From NCBI GenBank assembly GCA_004764695.1, contig SMSO01000008.1, positions 216,001 through 280,000 of the forward strand: a stretch of 64,000 nucleotides of DNA. Direction: 5' to 3'. Below are positions 39,675 through 51,267 of the stretch, piece by piece; the stretch's first letter is position 1, and every line of letters starts with the position of its first letter. The DNA is from Schizochytrium sp. TIO01. Taxonomy: Eukaryota > Sar > Bigyra > Thraustochytrida > Thraustochytriidae. A program made the translations under genes and the position numbers. The notes under the pieces are model-generated. The model saw only the letters and a program-made list of their open reading frames with translations. It searched no databases and was not told where the DNA came from.

Positions 39675-41300
39675 TTAGCGGACTCGGAGGCGCTTTGTCG
39701 CTTCCTCATGTTCTTTACGAGATACGTCGCGATCATTACTTCCGAGATATCCGATATCCTCTGCCTTAAGCTGTACTACACCAAGGCCCTCCGGTACATG
39801 CATCATAAACTCATAATACGATTCTAAATGACGCTTACGTATGGGAGGCGGGATAGCACGCTTTGTATTCCCGCGTGTTTTCGACATTAGAGGAACGTTC
39901 CAGCTCAATACTTTACCTTTTCCGCCCATCGAAATGTCAATATTTACTCGATAGTTTGGTTCTTCGTTTGATATTCTCTTTTGGCTTCCGACGTTTTCTG
40001 TATCTTCAACAGACTGGCCAACACACTTTGAGAAGGTGATGCGATAAACAGCAATCTGAATAGAGATTGACCATGAGTTATTCTCGAGTTTCTCGAGAAT
40101 AATAATGGATTCAAGGTCTTTGCCTTTGCGAAGCTTGAGCATCTTTGTATGCAGACTGCCAGAATTTACTTTAAAAACAAGAACACGGTTTCCCGAGCTT
40201 GAAGAATGCTGAACCCAATTGAGCGTTTCGGTTTCTCCAGGTTGCTCACCGTCACTGTGGCTTACGTTCGTAGTCGTTGTGAGTGTGAGTTTTGATATGT
40301 CCTCATCAGACATAGCAGGAAGACACTGCCCCGAATGACGAATATATTTTAAAGGGGCAAAATTTGGACAGCATGCTACTGGTTCTAGTTTTAGCCCTGA
40401 GCCATGATCCACTCCAAGGTTGGGTATGGCCTTCGCAGCTTCTTTCAGGGTATCGTGGTCTGTTTCAGAAGCTCCTTCATTGCGGCCATCTTGTGAATCG
40501 TTTTCGGCACGACCGCTTTCATCAGAGTCGTTTTTTAGACTGCTCAGGCCGGCCCGTTGCTCCTTGGCGTCGGGGTTGATCTTTGAGTGATTTCTGTCTT
40601 GATGACTACTGGAAATATTTCTGTGATCCTTACGGTCGTTCACATCATCTTGGACTTTAGAGGGCGCCCCGGAACCCACCTCCGAATCCAACTCTGGGTT
40701 CTGATCATCAATCGCATCCGGCTTCTCCACGACTGAATCCGAATCCTGAGGCAAATGCGAATCTGAAGGGGCAAAACTTGGACAGTATTCTACTGGTTTT
40801 GGCCTTGGGCTATCCACTACCTGGTCGGGTATGTTTTGAGCTTGTCCCCGATGGAGTTTGGCCTTTGCAGCTCCTTTTAGAGTATCGTGGTCTGTTTCAG
40901 AAGCTTCTTCATTGCGGCCATCTTGTGAATCGTTTTGGACACGACCGCTTTCATCGGAGTCGTTTTCTAGACTGATCAGGCTGGCCCGTTGATCCTTGGT
41001 GTCGAGGTTGATCTTTGAGTGATTTCCGTCTTGATCACTACTGGAAATATTTCTGTGATCCTTACGGTCGTTCACATCATCTTGGACTTTAGAGGGCGCC
41101 GCGGAATCCACCTCCGAACACACTTCTGTGCCCAGATCATCAATCGAATCGCATGAAGCAGAAGGGTCCTCCCGCCTCGAATGCAAATCCGGAAGCGGAA
41201 CCGAATCTAAATCCACAACAAGCGGATTCAAACCCCAAAGCCAAGGCGAGCCCGAATCGTGAGATTGGGATTCTGGATAATCATTGCAGTGCTTTTCCAT
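39675..41300 (-). CDS. Unknown protein with a duplicated acidic/serine block and a conserved-looking C-terminus
   Basis: From the ATG at 41300 the product has 541 residues. The N-terminal 320 residues are hydrophilic and contain two copies of a block of about 135-145 residues. Both copies have APSKVQDDVNDRKDHRNISS, then NDSDESGR, ENDSQDGRNE or its variant, and SETDHDTLK. They end with YCPSFAP and CCPNFAP respectively. The last 200 residues look like a beta-rich domain (SGNRVLVFKVNSGSLHTKML, SWSISIQIAVYRITFSKCVG, KVLSWNVPLM) and end in a basic tail. No family was recognised. The two repeats are still close at DNA level, so the duplication is fairly recent. The gene converges with the BT1 gene 204 bases away. 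Confidence 0.7.
   Translation of the reverse strand: MEKHCNDYPESQSHDSGSPWLWGLNPLVVDLDSVPLPDLHSRREDPSASCDSIDDLGTEVCSEVDSAAPSKVQDDVNDRKDHRNISSSDQDGNHSKINLDTKDQRASLISLENDSDESGRVQNDSQDGRNEEASETDHDTLKGAAKAKLHRGQAQNIPDQVVDSPRPKPVEYCPSFAPSDSHLPQDSDSVVEKPDAIDDQNPELDSEVGSGAPSKVQDDVNDRKDHRNISSSHQDRNHSKINPDAKEQRAGLSSLKNDSDESGRAENDSQDGRNEGASETDHDTLKEAAKAIPNLGVDHGSGLKLEPVACCPNFAPLKYIRHSGQCLPAMSDEDISKLTLTTTTNVSHSDGEQPGETETLNWVQHSSSSGNRVLVFKVNSGSLHTKMLKLRKGKDLESIIILEKLENNSWSISIQIAVYRITFSKCVGQSVEDTENVGSQKRISNEEPNYRVNIDISMGGKGKVLSWNVPLMSKTRGNTKRAIPPPIRKRHLESYYEFMMHVPEGLGVVQLKAEDIGYLGSNDRDVSRKEHEEATKRLRVR
40358..41165 (-). repeat. Tandem in-frame duplication inside the unknown coding sequence
   Basis: Two copies, about 40358-40730 and 40771-41165, share long identical stretches. 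For example the segment ending GTTCACATCATCTTGGACTT occurs near 40640 and again near 41072. The spacing changes from 413 to 432 bases along the unit, so small indels have accumulated while the reading frame was kept. Confidence 0.85.
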
Positions 41301-42952
41301 TTCAAAACTCCACCTTAATGCCGCCACTCGAAGCAAAGTCTGGAATTAAGCGACCCCCCACTCCGTTCTAAGCGATGCCTCTCCTTTTTGCGTGCTCCAA
41401 AGCAGCAATCGTTCTGCAAAGAGCTGTCGAGGCTTATTATCTACAAGTCTTCAGGCCGAGAGCGAGAGCGAGAGCAGGGCAAAGAACGTCAACACCACGC
41501 AGGAAAGAAAGCCTGAACAAGGCAAAGCTGAGGAGCAGACCTGTGTTGGCACGAGGGGTTTGTCAGTCAAGAGTTAAGGATCTGCTTTTCACTTGCCACA
41601 AAAGTTAACGCTCTCAAGTCTGATTATTCCTACTAGGTCCCTTATAAATCTACAATATAAAACGAATATTTGTATTAAAAACAAAAGTGAACAGTTAATT
41701 AAGAGTTCCCCGTATTCCCAAAGTCATTTCTTTAGACCAAAAAACCATTAGATAAGCTTAAGGCGCACTACAAATCAGTCTAAAATTGAAAATGCCCAAT
41801 GACGCAACGTTGAGGAAATGTCGGAGATCATTGTGCTTTAGGTTTAGTTATAGTAGTATTGAGTGATAATGGTCTTGGCAGCTCGTTGTCTTGTTAAATC
41901 GGTTGGGTCGATTCGGGTTGATTCGGGCTGATTCGGATCTGCTTTCGCCTCTTGGTGCTCGATTTGTTTCCTTCGTTCCCTAGCACGGGTGTGGCAGCCG
42001 TAGTGCGCGGGCCATCATGCCCCTAGTCACAACGGTGCTCCTTTAAGCCTTGCAAAGCCATGCCGTAAGGTCTGCGTTCCTTTTCGGTATTTGATCATAA
42101 AAAATAAAAAATGGTTAGGCCTGTTTTGAAAATTAAAAATGACTTTAAAGTAAATCGAAGTCCCACCTTTATGCAAACTTCATTGGGTGCGTGTGTTCAA
42201 TCTTAGGTTTAGCCTATAAGAGTTGTGCATAACCTCTGACAATAATTAAGCAAGTCTTCTCTTCATCAGAATCTAACATTAAAGTCAACCAAGCTGCCAA
42301 GAGTACGACATTAATAGCACGATGATGACTTGAATAGTTTGAAGAGGAACACCAGTTTGTCGAACAATAACCATCTTCTTTCGCATAGTTTGTCTTGATC
42401 TAAGTTTTGAGCGTTTCCCATTCAGGAATGTAAAGATCAAGCCCTATGGCTTCCATATTCCTCAAAGTGCTTGTAGCATATTTGTTGTCTTTAGCTGTTG
42501 GACAATTTCCAATGCGATATGAACAATTGCAAATAGATAGTTAATTACTCACAGGTCGCTGGTCAAACATTGCTTTGTTCTAAATGCATTGTTCGCAACC
42601 ATTAAAAATTGAGAATTATTTTGTGGAACGATATTTTGCTAGCTTGCCAGACAGCAACGAAGAGGATCTAAACAATATAAAATATAAAAGTAACACTGAT
42701 GGAAGATATTTACTTTTGCTGCCTGCTAGCTATGGCTTTCCCGAGCTTGTAGGGATACATACCCAAAATAACAAATTAGAAATTTGTTGCTGAACAGCTT
42801 GACATACAATCGGTATGTAAGCAGGGGCGTATTACCTAAAAATCCCCGTTAAGATTTGATTTACAAAAATCCTGGCGTTGCGCCGCCTCACCCCGCCCTC
42901 CCCTTCAAATGAAGAAATGGACAAACTAGTGGCGAGGATGAGTTAGACTATA
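41301..42952. other. Intergenic region
   Basis: About 1.65 kb between two minus-strand genes. It should contain the promoter of the unknown gene and the 3' end of the WD40 gene. A TTCGGGTTGATTCGGGCTGA direct repeat lies near 41910-41935. A 69-codon frame at 42584-42793 is not supported by anything else. No gene was recognised. Confidence 0.5.
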
Positions 42953-45900
42953 TTAGATCCCGTTGATGAGATGAGAATTAGGAACTAGAGCCACACCACA
43001 TAGAAGACAGCATGCACGGCTCGGTAAGAGAGATTGAAACACGGATTGTTCAATCCTGGGTGGGGATGCTATGTCTGGCGACGCATTCGCAGTAGCTTGC
43101 AAAGAAACATATGCTTGTGTTCCTACGCCGCATATATCACATATGAGCATATCATATTCAAAAAGTTCTTCAAGTGTGTACATGTCACGTGCAAGTAAAT
43201 CCTCTTGAAGACCAGTAGTTTCTAAAGAAAAATTAATAGGCGGAACATCTGCGCCTCGTTGCGGGTAAGGATTGTACGAATCTACAGTCTGTTTTTCACC
43301 TAACGCTTTGTAAACAGAGTTTATCAATGACACTTGATCTGTCGACAATAGATGCTTATCTTGATTGGTGTGCATGGCATGTGCCAGATCAAGAAGGGCA
43401 AGGGTATATGCCTTTTCTTGTTCCGGTAAATATTTGTCTAGAGTTTTGTTGTTTACATGGGAGATGATGCTTGCGGCAATTGTCTCAATCCATTCGAGCA
43501 TAGACCGCATGCGTTGTATATAGATGTCATTTGGCTGGATGGCATGATTAAAAGCTTGCAGACCGACAAGCTGCGCAATGGAACATAAGGCCATACGAAA
43601 GAGCTCCGGGCTAATATTACTAGGAGTTCGGGGGTGGGAAACACCCCCCTTGATGTAGGCGTTCCAATAACCTAGGAACTCTTGTTGAAGAACCATGGAG
43701 CGGGAAATCCACCAAGCAATAGCATGCAATCCCAGGGGCTTGCCCATGGAAACACATTCGTTGAGCATAATGTCAAGATTTCCCATGAGAGGGTGTGCGG
43801 AGAGGATGTGGTGGGGTCCGGGAGTCCTACGGTTTGACTTTTCTACCAGTGTGGTGCGCTGCAGATGAAATGTGAGTACTGCTGCACCATGGCGTGTGAC
43901 CACAAGCCCACTTGTGGCGTTCGCATCGCCAATTGATCCTGCTCTCTGGGCATTACTGCGAAATATTTGATCGTTTCGGAGTACGGCCTTGGTCCAACTT
44001 AAATTAGGCTGCCAAGCTCTGATAGTACCTGCTTGGTCAGTTGCGATCAAGGAAGGTGTTGCTGCTGCGGGAACAAGGTCGCAACCTGTAATCACATGGC
44101 TCATCGTGGTCATGAGGCGGATATCGCGTTCTTTCTCATCTTCCGCATGGACGTTCTTCCACCATACGATCAGATTGCCAATGGTAGCGACTAGATTTCC
44201 AGATGAAGCTTGGAAGCAGAGCGAGGATACAATAGCATGTCCGCTTGGTGGTCGTAGCACGCGAGGCGTATCCTTTCTAGATAGGGTGCCATCCTCGTCA
44301 TCGTATTTGAGCTCCCACAGCAGAATGCTTCCGTTGCTGTATCCAACAGCAATGTAGTCTTGCTTCGGTAAACTATCCTTCTTTGGTTTCGGCGTGCACC
44401 AGGCAAGGGCAGTAATCCATTGTGTTGCGTCGAAGGATTCCTCCAAAGAACAAAAGTGTAACAGGCATTCGCTGCGAGGCGTTTTATTCTTCCTTTCTTC
44501 ATTATGGCTTTGTTCAAGGTCTCTGCCCGCAGAAGCCTTCGATATAAGAGGAGTGATATCATTCTTCTCATTGTCATTGAGGAAGAGTCTCCAAAAGCTC
44601 AAATGACCAGCCATAATCCGGGAGCCACAGGCAAGAATTGCGTCATGCGGGTGCCAGGCTAAACTTGCAATGTATAAAAATTTTAAAGGCATGAAGTCGG
44701 GATCTTTTCGAGGGACAGGAGGCAAAGCAATGTTATTTGCTACTACTCCAATTTTTGTTGAAGCTAACATTTTGTTTGTATCCTGCTGATGGGCGGATTT
44801 TCCTTCCACATTGCTTCCACCAACGTTATTTTTTGAGGTCTGTTCATTATGAGGAGTTAACGGAGGCGGGTTAGGTGCCTGCGCCTGCGCAAGCGCTGCA
44901 AGTTTATCAGCTTTACGAGGCCGACCTCGTCCTCGTTTAACCGGGGTTTGAGCAGGGGTTTGAACCTGCGAAATTGGTTTAGGCTTGGGTCTTGGTTTGG
45001 GCTTAGGCTTAGGCTTGAGGCGGCTTGTCGTTTTGCTCATTGTGCCAGCGGGTGGTTTCGGGCCTATCGTCTTGGAGGTGTCGGAGCTTTCATCATCAGC
45101 CGAGGATGGGACTCGTTCACCATCATCTTGCTGAGTAAGCTTTTCTAGCGGCAATTCATCCGCAGCGGGGGTGTCAAGTGTTGTGGCTGATACTGTTATC
45201 GGCCCTGCGGAGACTGCTTCTTGCACATCCGTGGCATTTGCAGAGGAAGTCCCCATGGAAGAATTTTGTGCACTTTCTACAACCCCCCTTTCTTCTTCTT
45301 CTGTCGTAATCACATTGGTCACATTGCTAGGCTTCTCAGCTTGGTCCACATTAATGTTATTGTTGACATTCGGATTTTTGTTGCGGTTAGTTTTGGTTTT
45401 GTTTTCGTCATCGCTGCCATCAATTGCGCCCCCCTGTTTCGCAGCGAGTTTAGGCCAAGGAATGAGCATTTCGCACTCGATTTTTTTCAATTCAGGAGAA
45501 TGTCCATATTGGGGCACACGGAAAAATTCGATATTTCCAGCACTTGAGACAGTAGCGATAAAAGAGCCGTCTGGGCTGCTGGTGCAATCATAGAAGTCAG
45601 TGCTAATTGAGTCTGCTTTGGGTTTGCCTGGAGGCCTTACGAGCCAATCTTCATGGCCCCGCATATACTGGAATTCAAGTGCTTGGTCGCGCAGGAAAGG
45701 GCTGTCCCATATTGGGCGAGGCACCTCAGCAACAAGAGTCTGGCCCAATTCATGATACGCTCCAGGTAAACGGAGCAGACCTCCCATACAATTTGTAGCT
45801 GCATTTGGTGCACCTGTGAGCGAGTATACTAATAGCGTGCTACGGAGCATGATCATAACAGCATCAGGTCCAACTCTTTGCATCAATGATCGCCCAGCTA

Positions 45901-46435
45901 GGGATGATCGAGTTCTGTACGCCTCTAGCAGCATCCAGCGGTCAATCCTTGTGTCATTTTGATTATGAATGCCGAGGATTTGTGCACCGAGAACACCTTC
46001 GCCGTCATCTTCCTCTAGATATGTCTGGTCATGTTCTTGTAAAAGTCTGAAGACCTCCAAGTTTGGGTCAACAGGGTACTCGACTTCATCATTTGCGTCT
46101 TTTGCTACGTCTTCGTTGTCGTTTGTTTGATTTGCATTTGAAGGTTCCTCACCTCTGTTTTTTTCGCTTACAGTATATGTATCTTTGTCACTTTTTTCAA
46201 GGTTATCAATCCTATGATCAACTTCATCCTTTTTGTCCTCTTCAACAAGTTCATTCGTCTCGTCGACGTTGGTGACGTTGTTGACTTTGTTTTCTCCAGT
46301 TTCGTTAACTGGATATGCCGAGGGAGATGTAGACAGTGTGACCTGGGCAAGGCCGGATTGGTCAATCCCAGTGCCTGCTTCGCCATCCGTTTGAGATTTA
46401 GCTTCTGTTCCAGCGACTGCTGTAGATCTTGCCAT
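42953..46435 (-). CDS. WD40-type protein with AT-hook and C-terminal cysteine pairs, possibly a TFIIIC subunit
   Basis: From the ATG at 46435 the product has 1160 residues; the open frame runs 27 codons further up without ATG. Residues 1-120 are acidic and disordered. Propeller-type repeats follow at about 170-310 (STDFYDCTSSPDGSFIATVS) and 590-870 (IASLAWHPHDAILACGSRIM, YIAVGYSNGSILLWELKYDD). They are split by a low-complexity insert with an AT-hook KRGRGRPRK near 500, which binds the minor groove of AT DNA. The last 330 residues are helical and end with CDIC near 1095 and CCLLCG near 1143, probably a zinc site. A propeller followed by a helical region and a C-terminal zinc finger is the plan of the 90-kDa TFIIIC subunit (GTF3C4) of RNA polymerase III. 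That assignment is an inference. Another chromatin-linked WD40 protein is the alternative. Confidence 0.6.
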   Translation of the reverse strand: MARSTAVAGTEAKSQTDGEAGTGIDQSGLAQVTLSTSPSAYPVNETGENKVNNVTNVDETNELVEEDKKDEVDHRIDNLEKSDKDTYTVSEKNRGEEPSNANQTNDNEDVAKDANDEVEYPVDPNLEVFRLLQEHDQTYLEEDDGEGVLGAQILGIHNQNDTRIDRWMLLEAYRTRSSLAGRSLMQRVGPDAVMIMLRSTLLVYSLTGAPNAATNCMGGLLRLPGAYHELGQTLVAEVPRPIWDSPFLRDQALEFQYMRGHEDWLVRPPGKPKADSISTDFYDCTSSPDGSFIATVSSAGNIEFFRVPQYGHSPELKKIECEMLIPWPKLAAKQGGAIDGSDDENKTKTNRNKNPNVNNNINVDQAEKPSNVTNVITTEEEERGVVESAQNSSMGTSSANATDVQEAVSAGPITVSATTLDTPAADELPLEKLTQQDDGERVPSSADDESSDTSKTIGPKPPAGTMSKTTSRLKPKPKPKPRPKPKPISQVQTPAQTPVKRGRGRPRKADKLAALAQAQAPNPPPLTPHNEQTSKNNVGGSNVEGKSAHQQDTNKMLASTKIGVVANNIALPPVPRKDPDFMPLKFLYIASLAWHPHDAILACGSRIMAGHLSFWRLFLNDNEKNDITPLISKASAGRDLEQSHNEERKNKTPRSECLLHFCSLEESFDATQWITALAWCTPKPKKDSLPKQDYIAVGYSNGSILLWELKYDDEDGTLSRKDTPRVLRPPSGHAIVSSLCFQASSGNLVATIGNLIVWWKNVHAEDEKERDIRLMTTMSHVITGCDLVPAAATPSLIATDQAGTIRAWQPNLSWTKAVLRNDQIFRSNAQRAGSIGDANATSGLVVTRHGAAVLTFHLQRTTLVEKSNRRTPGPHHILSAHPLMGNLDIMLNECVSMGKPLGLHAIAWWISRSMVLQQEFLGYWNAYIKGGVSHPRTPSNISPELFRMALCSIAQLVGLQAFNHAIQPNDIYIQRMRSMLEWIETIAASIISHVNNKTLDKYLPEQEKAYTLALLDLAHAMHTNQDKHLLSTDQVSLINSVYKALGEKQTVDSYNPYPQRGADVPPINFSLETTGLQEDLLARDMYTLEELFEYDMLICDICGVGTQAYVSLQATANASPDIASPPRIEQSVFQSLLPSRACCLLCGVALVPNSHLINGI

Positions 46436-48437
46436 GGTCTCACGAGCGCGCACGGGTTCGACTGACGAACGATTTATCTGAATGATACTTGCTGTTCTTA
46501 GTTTTTCCCTCCGCACGACTGAGTCCCAAGCGAGGTCTGTTTGTCAGGGAGGGGGCTAAATGAGCAGAGCTTCTCAGCTCCTTTTACAGGGTGAATGGCT
46601 GTCACTCAATGTTTGCCTGGGCCTCACGCTAGGCTGCGCTGCGCCGCGCCGTGCCGCACCACGCCACGTCGCGCTGCTGCTTCGCCTTTTGGTTTTTGGT
46701 TTCTGTAGAGGGTACTAGGCACTTAAGTCTTTTGAAGCAATGTTGTTACTAGCTAGAGAAATACAAGAACCAAGAAAGTAATTAATGCTTATTTCCTTCG
46801 CATTCTAATATCAAACTTGGGAGGGGTTCGCGTATTTGTTCGTGCTCTTCATAGATCATGTAAACTCGAGTTTTTGCAACTTGGTTCGAATTTATGGACA
46901 TTTCTTTTTTACGTTTTGCGGTATTTGATTGGATTCTAGTTTTTAGTATTTTATCGTCTGCAATATATTCTTCACATTGCGAATCTACATTACATAATAA
47001 AATGGAAGGCAAATACGAACTGAGTACCATCTCATGAAGATAGACACTAGTCCTTCACAGATGCACAAACGGTGACTTTTTTCATTGCACCAGGGAGGAG
47101 AGAACTCGATGCTAACTCGATTCCTCAAGAAAAAGGAGACATGCCAAATTATGAAAAGCATTCTTTCTAATAGCCAATAAATAGCCTTGTAAACAGCGAC
47201 ACATGTTAAAGCCGTAGCATTAAGCAACCTTTCTATGAACATGGTGTTTCCTACCAGATGAGTTTCTAGTAATTGTGTTCTAATTACGGAAAAAGAAACG
47301 AGATCTTGAAGATACTTAATTGAGAACTTTCAGTTTTATAATAAAAAACCCTATTTCTTGAGAGATTCACTTTGCATTGCAGCGATTCTAAGCTGCTAAT
47401 CGGCTACCTCATCCGCTTTATATACTTTGAATAAATCTAGTTTGGGATATTTATCATGAAGTTCCGAGTTATGGCTTTCAGATATTGATACATCGAGTGA
47501 AATCATCATTCGACTTCAGAAGTACTTTAGAACTGGAAGAAATCACCAGGTACCCTCATGGTGGTAGCAAATGGAACGATGTCGCGACAAAATATCTTCG
47601 AGGTAGAGCAAATGCATCTGTTAATGTTCGCAATGTTGAAAATAAAAATACAAAATACTCGAAGTGCTCATGTTTCGTAGAGTCCTCCAAATCTCATCGT
47701 TGAAGCAGCAGAAAATAAAAGGGGAGCTAAAGGCCTAAGTTCGTGCAAAGCTTCTTTCACGATAAACAGAGACAACAACTTGATCCCCACCTTTTCACGC
47801 ATAGTATTAAAAAAAGAAAAGAAAGAAATAAGCATCACAAAAGGCGAGTCCTTTGTTTATTTATCATCGTCTTTTTACTTAATATGCCGATTCAAGAGCA
47901 GCTGTGACAGGGCAGAAGGTAGATGCACAGGGTAAACATCGTATTGTCGATTACCCAATTCACGATGGCTCTTTTTCCAATGGGATAACACAAGCTAGAC
48001 TCGAAGAAGAAGATAATAAAACAATGGACAACTAACTCACTTCTCAATTTCTCAATCTTTCATAATTACAGAACTTACAGGCACCTAACGACCAAAGTGA
48101 AACGACACTATTTATAACTATCCTTAGTCACACGTTACAGAAACCACCTCTGGCAGGCAGTATTTAGGCGCCCATATGCGCCGTATATTAGCAACCCTGG
48201 TTAATAGTGACGTCAGGACTTCTTTAGAGCTAAGTTGACTTAATTTGAGTTTGACAGCGATGTGTACCGTGGGTGATGAAGCATTCATTTCTTCATTCCT
48301 CACGTGTCATTACTGCGCTGCAAAATGCATGTGAGCTGGGGGCTTCGATTCGGAAGGCTCTGTTGCGGGATGCTTAGCTCCGAGGTTTCCTATCTTCAGG
48401 CAGGATTCTGATCAGGGCTCTACGGCGTTCTTTCTAG

Positions 48438-48642
48438 ATGGCATCCCGTTCTAACCAGTTCATTCTAGAGAAGAACAAGGTGCGTACTCACTTACCGACC
48501 TACATTGCTAGCTAGCTACCTGCCTACTCCTCTGCAGGACGGAGTTTTACTCTCCAGTGGTTCGGGTCGCAGTGGAGCACTCATAACAATATCTAATAGC
48601 GTTCCAAAAAGTGCTTATCTGCGGGAGCTGTTCTCCAGCTAA
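48438..48642 (+). CDS. Possible two-exon small gene or internal exons of a spliced gene
   Basis: Exon 48438-48479 reads MASRSNQFILEKNK and is followed by a GTGCGTAC donor. After 58 bases a pyrimidine-rich acceptor ending TCCTCTGCAG (48537) leads in phase to 34 codons and a TAA at 48640-48642. The joined product has 48 residues (middle part DGVLLSSGSGRSGALITIS) and matches nothing known. A TTTCTAG directly before the ATG is also a good acceptor, so the first exon could be internal to a longer gene. The intron carries GCTAGCTAGCTACCTGCCTA, another example of the ACCT motif near a splice site. Confidence 0.25.
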
Positions 48643-49001
48643 GATGGTTTTTAACACTCCCTGAATCTTCAACTTTTCCCTCCAGCTCCTCTGCGCCTAA
48701 TTTTATATGCTCACCCGAAGTTTCTGACTGTATTTCTCCTCTGCCTGATTCATTCAGTCCCCTCTTGAAACGAAATAAATACATAATTTCCCCCAGTCAT
48801 CCTGCTGCCAACAAAACCATACTACGACAACAATACGCACTGCTACTGGACTAAAGATTTTATGTCCTACTGCAACTCCTAAGCTCTATCCAATCTAGCT
48901 TTTAGCAATGCAATCAGAATGATTATCATTAGTATCAGGTAGCGATAGATAAGCAATGTTACATACTATCACCAACTGATCCGATTGTATTGTATCTTTC
49001 C

Positions 49002-49004
49002 GTT

Positions 49005-49072
<68 letters not shown>
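49002..49072. repeat. TTTC tetranucleotide array
   Basis: About 17 TTTC units. Read on the minus strand it creates a spurious Lys-Glu-Arg-Lys repeat frame. Confidence 0.95.
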
Positions 49073-49390
49073 TTGATCACGTTCTTCAAGTTCTTTCTTT
49101 CTGGCAGTGAATGAATTAAAAGATGTAGCCTCCTATATCTTTCCTTCTTCTCCTCCTCACTAATGTATCTTAGTGAACAGTGCTTTCTCTCTTTAAGTTG
49201 ACGCAATCGGCGGCAAAAGCTTTGGGCTCCAGCTATGGCTTCTCTTGCGTGTGGTGTCTCCTCTCCTTTCGTGCACGAGGCTGTCTCTCGGCCATCATTT
49301 CACGCAGTTTCTGCTGAGCGCCGCAAGCATTTCGTGCATGTGAACAAACATCCTGATTCCCAAGCCGTTCTGCAGCGCTGATTTTATGAT

Positions 49391-49443
49391 CATTCATTCA
49401 TTCAATCTAATTCATTCATTCTCATTCATTCATGCATTCATTC
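49391..49443. repeat. CATT-type array
   Basis: Interrupted CATT (ATTC) units in a non-coding stretch. Confidence 0.9.
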
Positions 49444-50147
49444 CCTTCTATCGATCTCATCTTTCATCGTTCATCTTATCCTGCCATGATAGTTTCCTAA
49501 TTTCATTGATTCGTCCGTTCTTTCGTTCTTTCTTGTGTATAGGCCTACAGGCAGCACTAGTGGGTACCCTACCCGCCAGCGGGAGCCGAGTGGAGCAAAA
49601 GGAACAGCGCAGGCAGTTTTTTATGCTTGCTCCACAAACAACTTGAAGCAGAAGGAAAGCAAGAAAGCCTGATGAGCAGGACAGGGCAATGGCTTGTGCT
49701 CCACTTCTCCGTCAAGGCCCATCCATAGTGGGCAATAGAGGGCTCCAGAGCGAGACTGCGGCCATCTCTGAGGAGGAGCTGTCCCACGGAATGTAGAAGC
49801 AAAGAAGAGAAGAGATCAACGACGCCAAAGCGAAGAAGAAGGTAGGTAGCTATAGCTAGGAAGGCACTACGACCTGCTATGCGTAACGGCGCTTGCAAGA
49901 AACCACGAGATGCGATGACCACTTCACTTCAACACGCGAATAAGCTTGCAAAGGTGGTCTTCAAGCAGGCTTACTTACCTGTGCAAGCAGACAGACCTAT
50001 CTTTCAAGTGGCCTTCTTCGAGTGAATGAATCTCCACGCACGCCTTCCTTTCAAGGTGTCTGTTTCTCTCCTCAATTCACCACTTCTCGTGGGTACCTAT
50101 CTATCTGCTGCTATCACTATCTATGGGGGCACTTTCGAGATCGAGCA

Positions 50148-50320
50148 AGGAACAAGAAGAACAAGAAGAACAAGAACAGCAAGAACAGCACGAACAGCAA
50201 GAACAGCACGAACAGCAAGAACAGCAAGAACAACGACAACAACGACAACAAGAGCAGCAACAACAACAGCAACAACAATAGCAACAACAACAACAACAGC
50301 AACAACAACAACAACAGCAA

Positions 50321-50352
<32 letters not shown>

Positions 50353-50390
50353 GCAGCAGCAATAACAACAACAACAACAACAACAATAAG
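50148..50390. repeat. Long CAA/CAG/AAG triplet tract
   Basis: About 240 bases of A/C/G triplets pass from GAACAAGAA through CAAGAACAGCACGAA to CAACAACAG and back to CAA. The three plus-strand frames give Gln-, Asn/Ser- and Thr/Ala-rich peptides. Two frames are open but lack surrounding coding sequence, so I treat it as a repeat and not as a gene. Confidence 0.85.
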
Positions 50391-51267
50391 AATAGGCCAA
50401 GGAGAACAACCTAAGTGTCAGTGTTTCTGTAGGCACCAAAGGTAGATAGATATATATATATGTATAGAGAGAGAGAGATAGTTCTGGTGACGATGAGTAG
50501 GTAAGGCCATCTCAGGATTCTAAATGAGTGAATGAGTGAGTGTGTGATTGAATAATTGAATGAATGAATGAGTGCATGAATGAATTGGTGAGTGAGGATG
50601 CTTTGGATGAGCCAATTGGGCCTCAGCACACGACAACGACTCCATCACTCACTTCACTTCACTCAATCGATCAATCAATCGCTCACTTCACTCACTCAAT
50701 CACCCGAAGTAGGCGGAGTTAGGAGGTAGATAGAGGATACTAGCAGCTTATTTTTATTCAATTCAAAGGACCTGAATCATTGTAGGCATAATTGTTTATT
50801 TAACAAAAAAAAAAGAAAAAAAGTTTCACGTCTTGCGCTGCAGTTGTGATGATAGATCGATCGATCGATGATCTTTAGCAGTTTCGAGGCGTCGGTATCT
50901 GCTGTGTGCCTTAGCAGTGCCCCGCAGCGCCCTATGGGTGTTCGCTCATCTCTCCAATCTCTTCGATTTCACAAGTGGCTTCCTTGAAACTCATAAACTC
51001 ATGAAAAAGGAAAAAAGAAATGAAAACAAGTGAAAGATAGGGAACGCATCATTGGAGCAATAGGAGGGAAGCGCTTCTACCTTCCAATAGGAAACTGGTA
51101 ACGCTAACGGGTTTGGTAGTGCTTACAGTAATGCTCTGGGCCTGTATCCGGAAACTCAAAACAGAAATAAAAAGAGAGATGGCGAGAGATGAATACAAGT
51201 TTTGCGTGATGATGGTGTTTTTTAGCCTTTTTATGAACTAAATCAGTTTTTAATGAGAAGGAAGCTG

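Noticed and set aside
48895-49206. Lys-Glu-Arg-Lys repeat frame
   Set aside because: Translation of the TTTC array.
50101-50439. Poly-Cys and poly-Leu frames on the minus strand
   Set aside because: Translations of the CAA/CAG tract.
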